Source of the DNA: Prorocentrum cordatum
Lineage: Eukaryota > Sar > Dinophyceae > Prorocentrales > Prorocentraceae
NCBI GenBank assembly: GCA_963575745.1
Contig: CAUYUJ010007280.1
Span: forward strand, 289,501 to 353,500
Direction: 5' to 3'
DNA: 64,000 bases
In this document: positions 62,687-64,000 of the stretch, one piece after another
Layout of the letters: every line of letters begins with the position of its first letter
How positions within the stretch are numbered: the stretch's first letter is position 1
Made by a program: the position numbers and the translations under genes
The notes under the pieces: generated by a model
What the model saw: the letters and a program-made list of their open reading frames with translations, nothing else
What the model was told of the DNA's origin: nothing
Database searches by the model: none

Positions 62687-63551
62687 CTCCAATGATACCA
62701 CAGGTAGGCCAGGCAAATCAGGCGCCGGGGATCGTGGTGGCAGAAGCGCATCAGCACGGAGTACCCGCGAATGAAGCGCGAGACCACGCGGCCCCGGCGA
62801 GCGCACAGCTCCTCGTGCACGTCCACCTCCCCGACCGCCCGCAGCAGAGCCTGCCGGTTCACCTTGCCAGTGGCGACGTGCCGCGGCAGCGCCTCTGCGG
62901 CAAGGAGGTAGGTGGAAAAGCCCGGTGGCAGCTCTCGCCGGATGGCCTCGGCCATGGCCAGGGGTCGGCCAGCGTTCCCCGAAGCAGCCAGGTCCGTGCC
63001 GTTGGAGGGCCGAGGCACGACGAACGCGCCCCTGAGCTGAGGCGTGGCGATAATCTTTGCCTCGAGCACGCCTGACAGCGCAGCGATGCTCGCCTCCAGG
63101 GTCAGGGTGTCGACCCACTTGCCGCCAACTTTGGCCATGTCGTCGCAACGGCCGCAGTAGTCGAGCAACCGTCTGGGCTCGATCCAGCGGACGAGGTCTC
63201 GCGTGCGAAAATACCGCCTCCCCTCGATGTCCAAGAATCGGCCTTTGTCATCCTCGGGGTCGGCGTAACCAGGAAAAACAGTCGCGCCGGAGAGGCAGAG
63301 CTCTCCGACCGCGCCTCCCTCAACGGGAGCCTCGCCGTCGGGCTCGACTATCTGCACATCCACCCCACCGACGATGCGCAGTGCCCGACCGCCGCTGCCA
63401 GCAGTATCCTCATTGTCCATAAAGAGGGCCAGCCAGTACTCGGTGGCGATCAGCAGATCGCAGAGAGGCACCCTGCCCCGCCATCTGGCAGCTACCGCCT
63501 CGGGCAAATGCTCCGCCCACGAGATCAGAAAACGAACAGTTGGAATATCCT
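62687..63551 (-). CDS. NRPS-like gene, adenylation domain exon 2 (motifs A5-A10)
   Basis: Minus-strand frame with, in order, DIPTVRFLISWAEHLPEAVA, LLIATEYWLALF (A5, NxYGPTE position), GGAVGELCLSGATVFPGY (A6), YFRTRDLVRW (A7, TGD replaced by TRD), DYCGRCDDMAKVGGKWVDTL (A8, GRxDxxxKxxG) and LPRHVATGKVNRQAL (A10 with the catalytic Lys). Such domains activate a carboxylic acid as AMP ester and load it on a carrier protein. A basic region with FIRGYSVLMRFCHHDPRRLI follows A10. The exon is 865 nt and in phase with both neighbours. Substrate cannot be inferred because the earlier code residues lie partly outside the window. Confidence 0.85.
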
Positions 63552-63698
63552 CTGGGGACGATCGGCGGTCGCCACGGGTGTCTCTGGCCAGATGTGTCTC
63601 CAAGTTTCTGTGCACTTCTGTAACCCCTGGGGCCCTCTGGGCCTTGTGATGGGGTGCTCTGGTGGCCTTGTGGTCCTCCCTGGAAATCCTGGGGACAC
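63552..63698 (-). other. Intron 1 of the NRPS-like gene, GT-AG
   Basis: 147 bp, GCACGCG|GTGTCC to CCCCAG|AGGATA on the minus strand. The frame also stays open through it (49 codons), which would give an insertion of low-quality sequence in the adenylation domain. The ends share TCCCCAG.GGAT.TTCCA, another imperfect direct repeat. No inverted-repeat element recognised. Confidence 0.65.
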
Positions 63699-63999
63699 CG
63701 CGTGCCAGGAACGCCTCTGGCAACACCCGAGATAAGTGTGCCAGCACACTCGGCACGGCACCCAGCGCAGTCAGCCGGAAGCGTCGGCAAGCCTCTGCTA
63801 TATCCCCGGGGAGCGATGCCTCGACCATGACGGCGGTCCCCGCTCCAGCCAGCGCCACATCCAGCTGGCCCAGCAGCGCTGCGCCCCAGTACGCAGAGGA
63901 GTTCTGCAAGAACCGCATGCCGCTCCCGCGCAGCCCCGCCGGCAGAACCTCCGCGTAGCGCCTCACCTCGTGCAGGGCCATCGCGTGGCTGACCCTCAC
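63699..63999 (-). CDS. NRPS-like gene, adenylation domain exon 1, cut by window edge
   Basis: The minus-strand frame contains RFLQNSSAYWGAALLGQLDV then ALAGAGTAVMVEASLPGD and LTALGAVPSVLAHLSRVLPE, matching the region between motifs A3 and A5 of adenylation domains (LQ.SS, a large hydrophobic loop with Gly, 't....P'). Motifs A1-A3 (the P-loop-like STG region) lie beyond the right edge. The Met at the start of the visible frame is not the gene start. Confidence 0.8.
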
Positions 64000-64000
64000 C

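Noticed and set aside
61855-63999. A single 714-residue coding exon
   Set aside because: The frame runs through three introns (63552-63698, 62498-62686, 61976-62226); the adenylation homology and exon 4 show interruptions, and exon 4 uses another frame.

Overview
The window looks like nuclear DNA of a dinoflagellate. Four things support this. A complete 22-nt dinoflagellate spliced-leader sequence lies at 59652-59673 on the minus strand. The GC-rich DNA is sparse in exons and very rich in microsatellites. The introns mostly lack GT donors and sit between AG|G direct repeats. One exon matches, from memory, a domain that is common in dinoflagellate proteins. I cannot name the genus.

Layout. 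1-37.8 kb is mostly non-coding: a 77-bp satellite array (1.94-3.59 kb), long tri- and dinucleotide arrays, degenerate minisatellites, many short inverted-repeat elements and a few minus-strand exon candidates (6.7-9.0, 24.3-24.8 and 27.2-27.4 kb). 37.9-64.0 kb carries minus-strand exons in the order adenylation domain (62.7-64.0 kb), hydrophobic exon and two Cys-rich exons (60.8-62.5 kb), carrier-protein domain (44.0-47.4 kb) and condensation domain (37.9-43.0 kb). The simplest reading is one very long split NRPS-like gene (A - Cys-rich - PCP - C) that enters through the right edge, but the single-gene link between 47.4 and 60.8 kb is inferred. In that gap sits an apparently intact LINE-type retrotransposon (52.6-59.7 kb, minus strand), with a zinc-finger/coiled-coil ORF1 and an endonuclease-RT-RNase H ORF2. 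Its 5' end is the spliced leader, so this copy arose from a trans-spliced mRNA. It has (GGA)n tracts at both ends.

The most interesting pattern is that several unrelated families of 100-260 bp elements with terminal inverted repeats (labelled A-S here) occur again and again, and at least three families (A, B, F) coincide with introns of the NRPS-like gene, usually with flanking direct repeats. They behave like introners: intron-generating non-autonomous DNA elements. Several families seem active in one locus. All coordinates come from reading the sequence by eye. Exon boundaries marked as inferred rest on reading-frame continuity and AG|G splice patterns.
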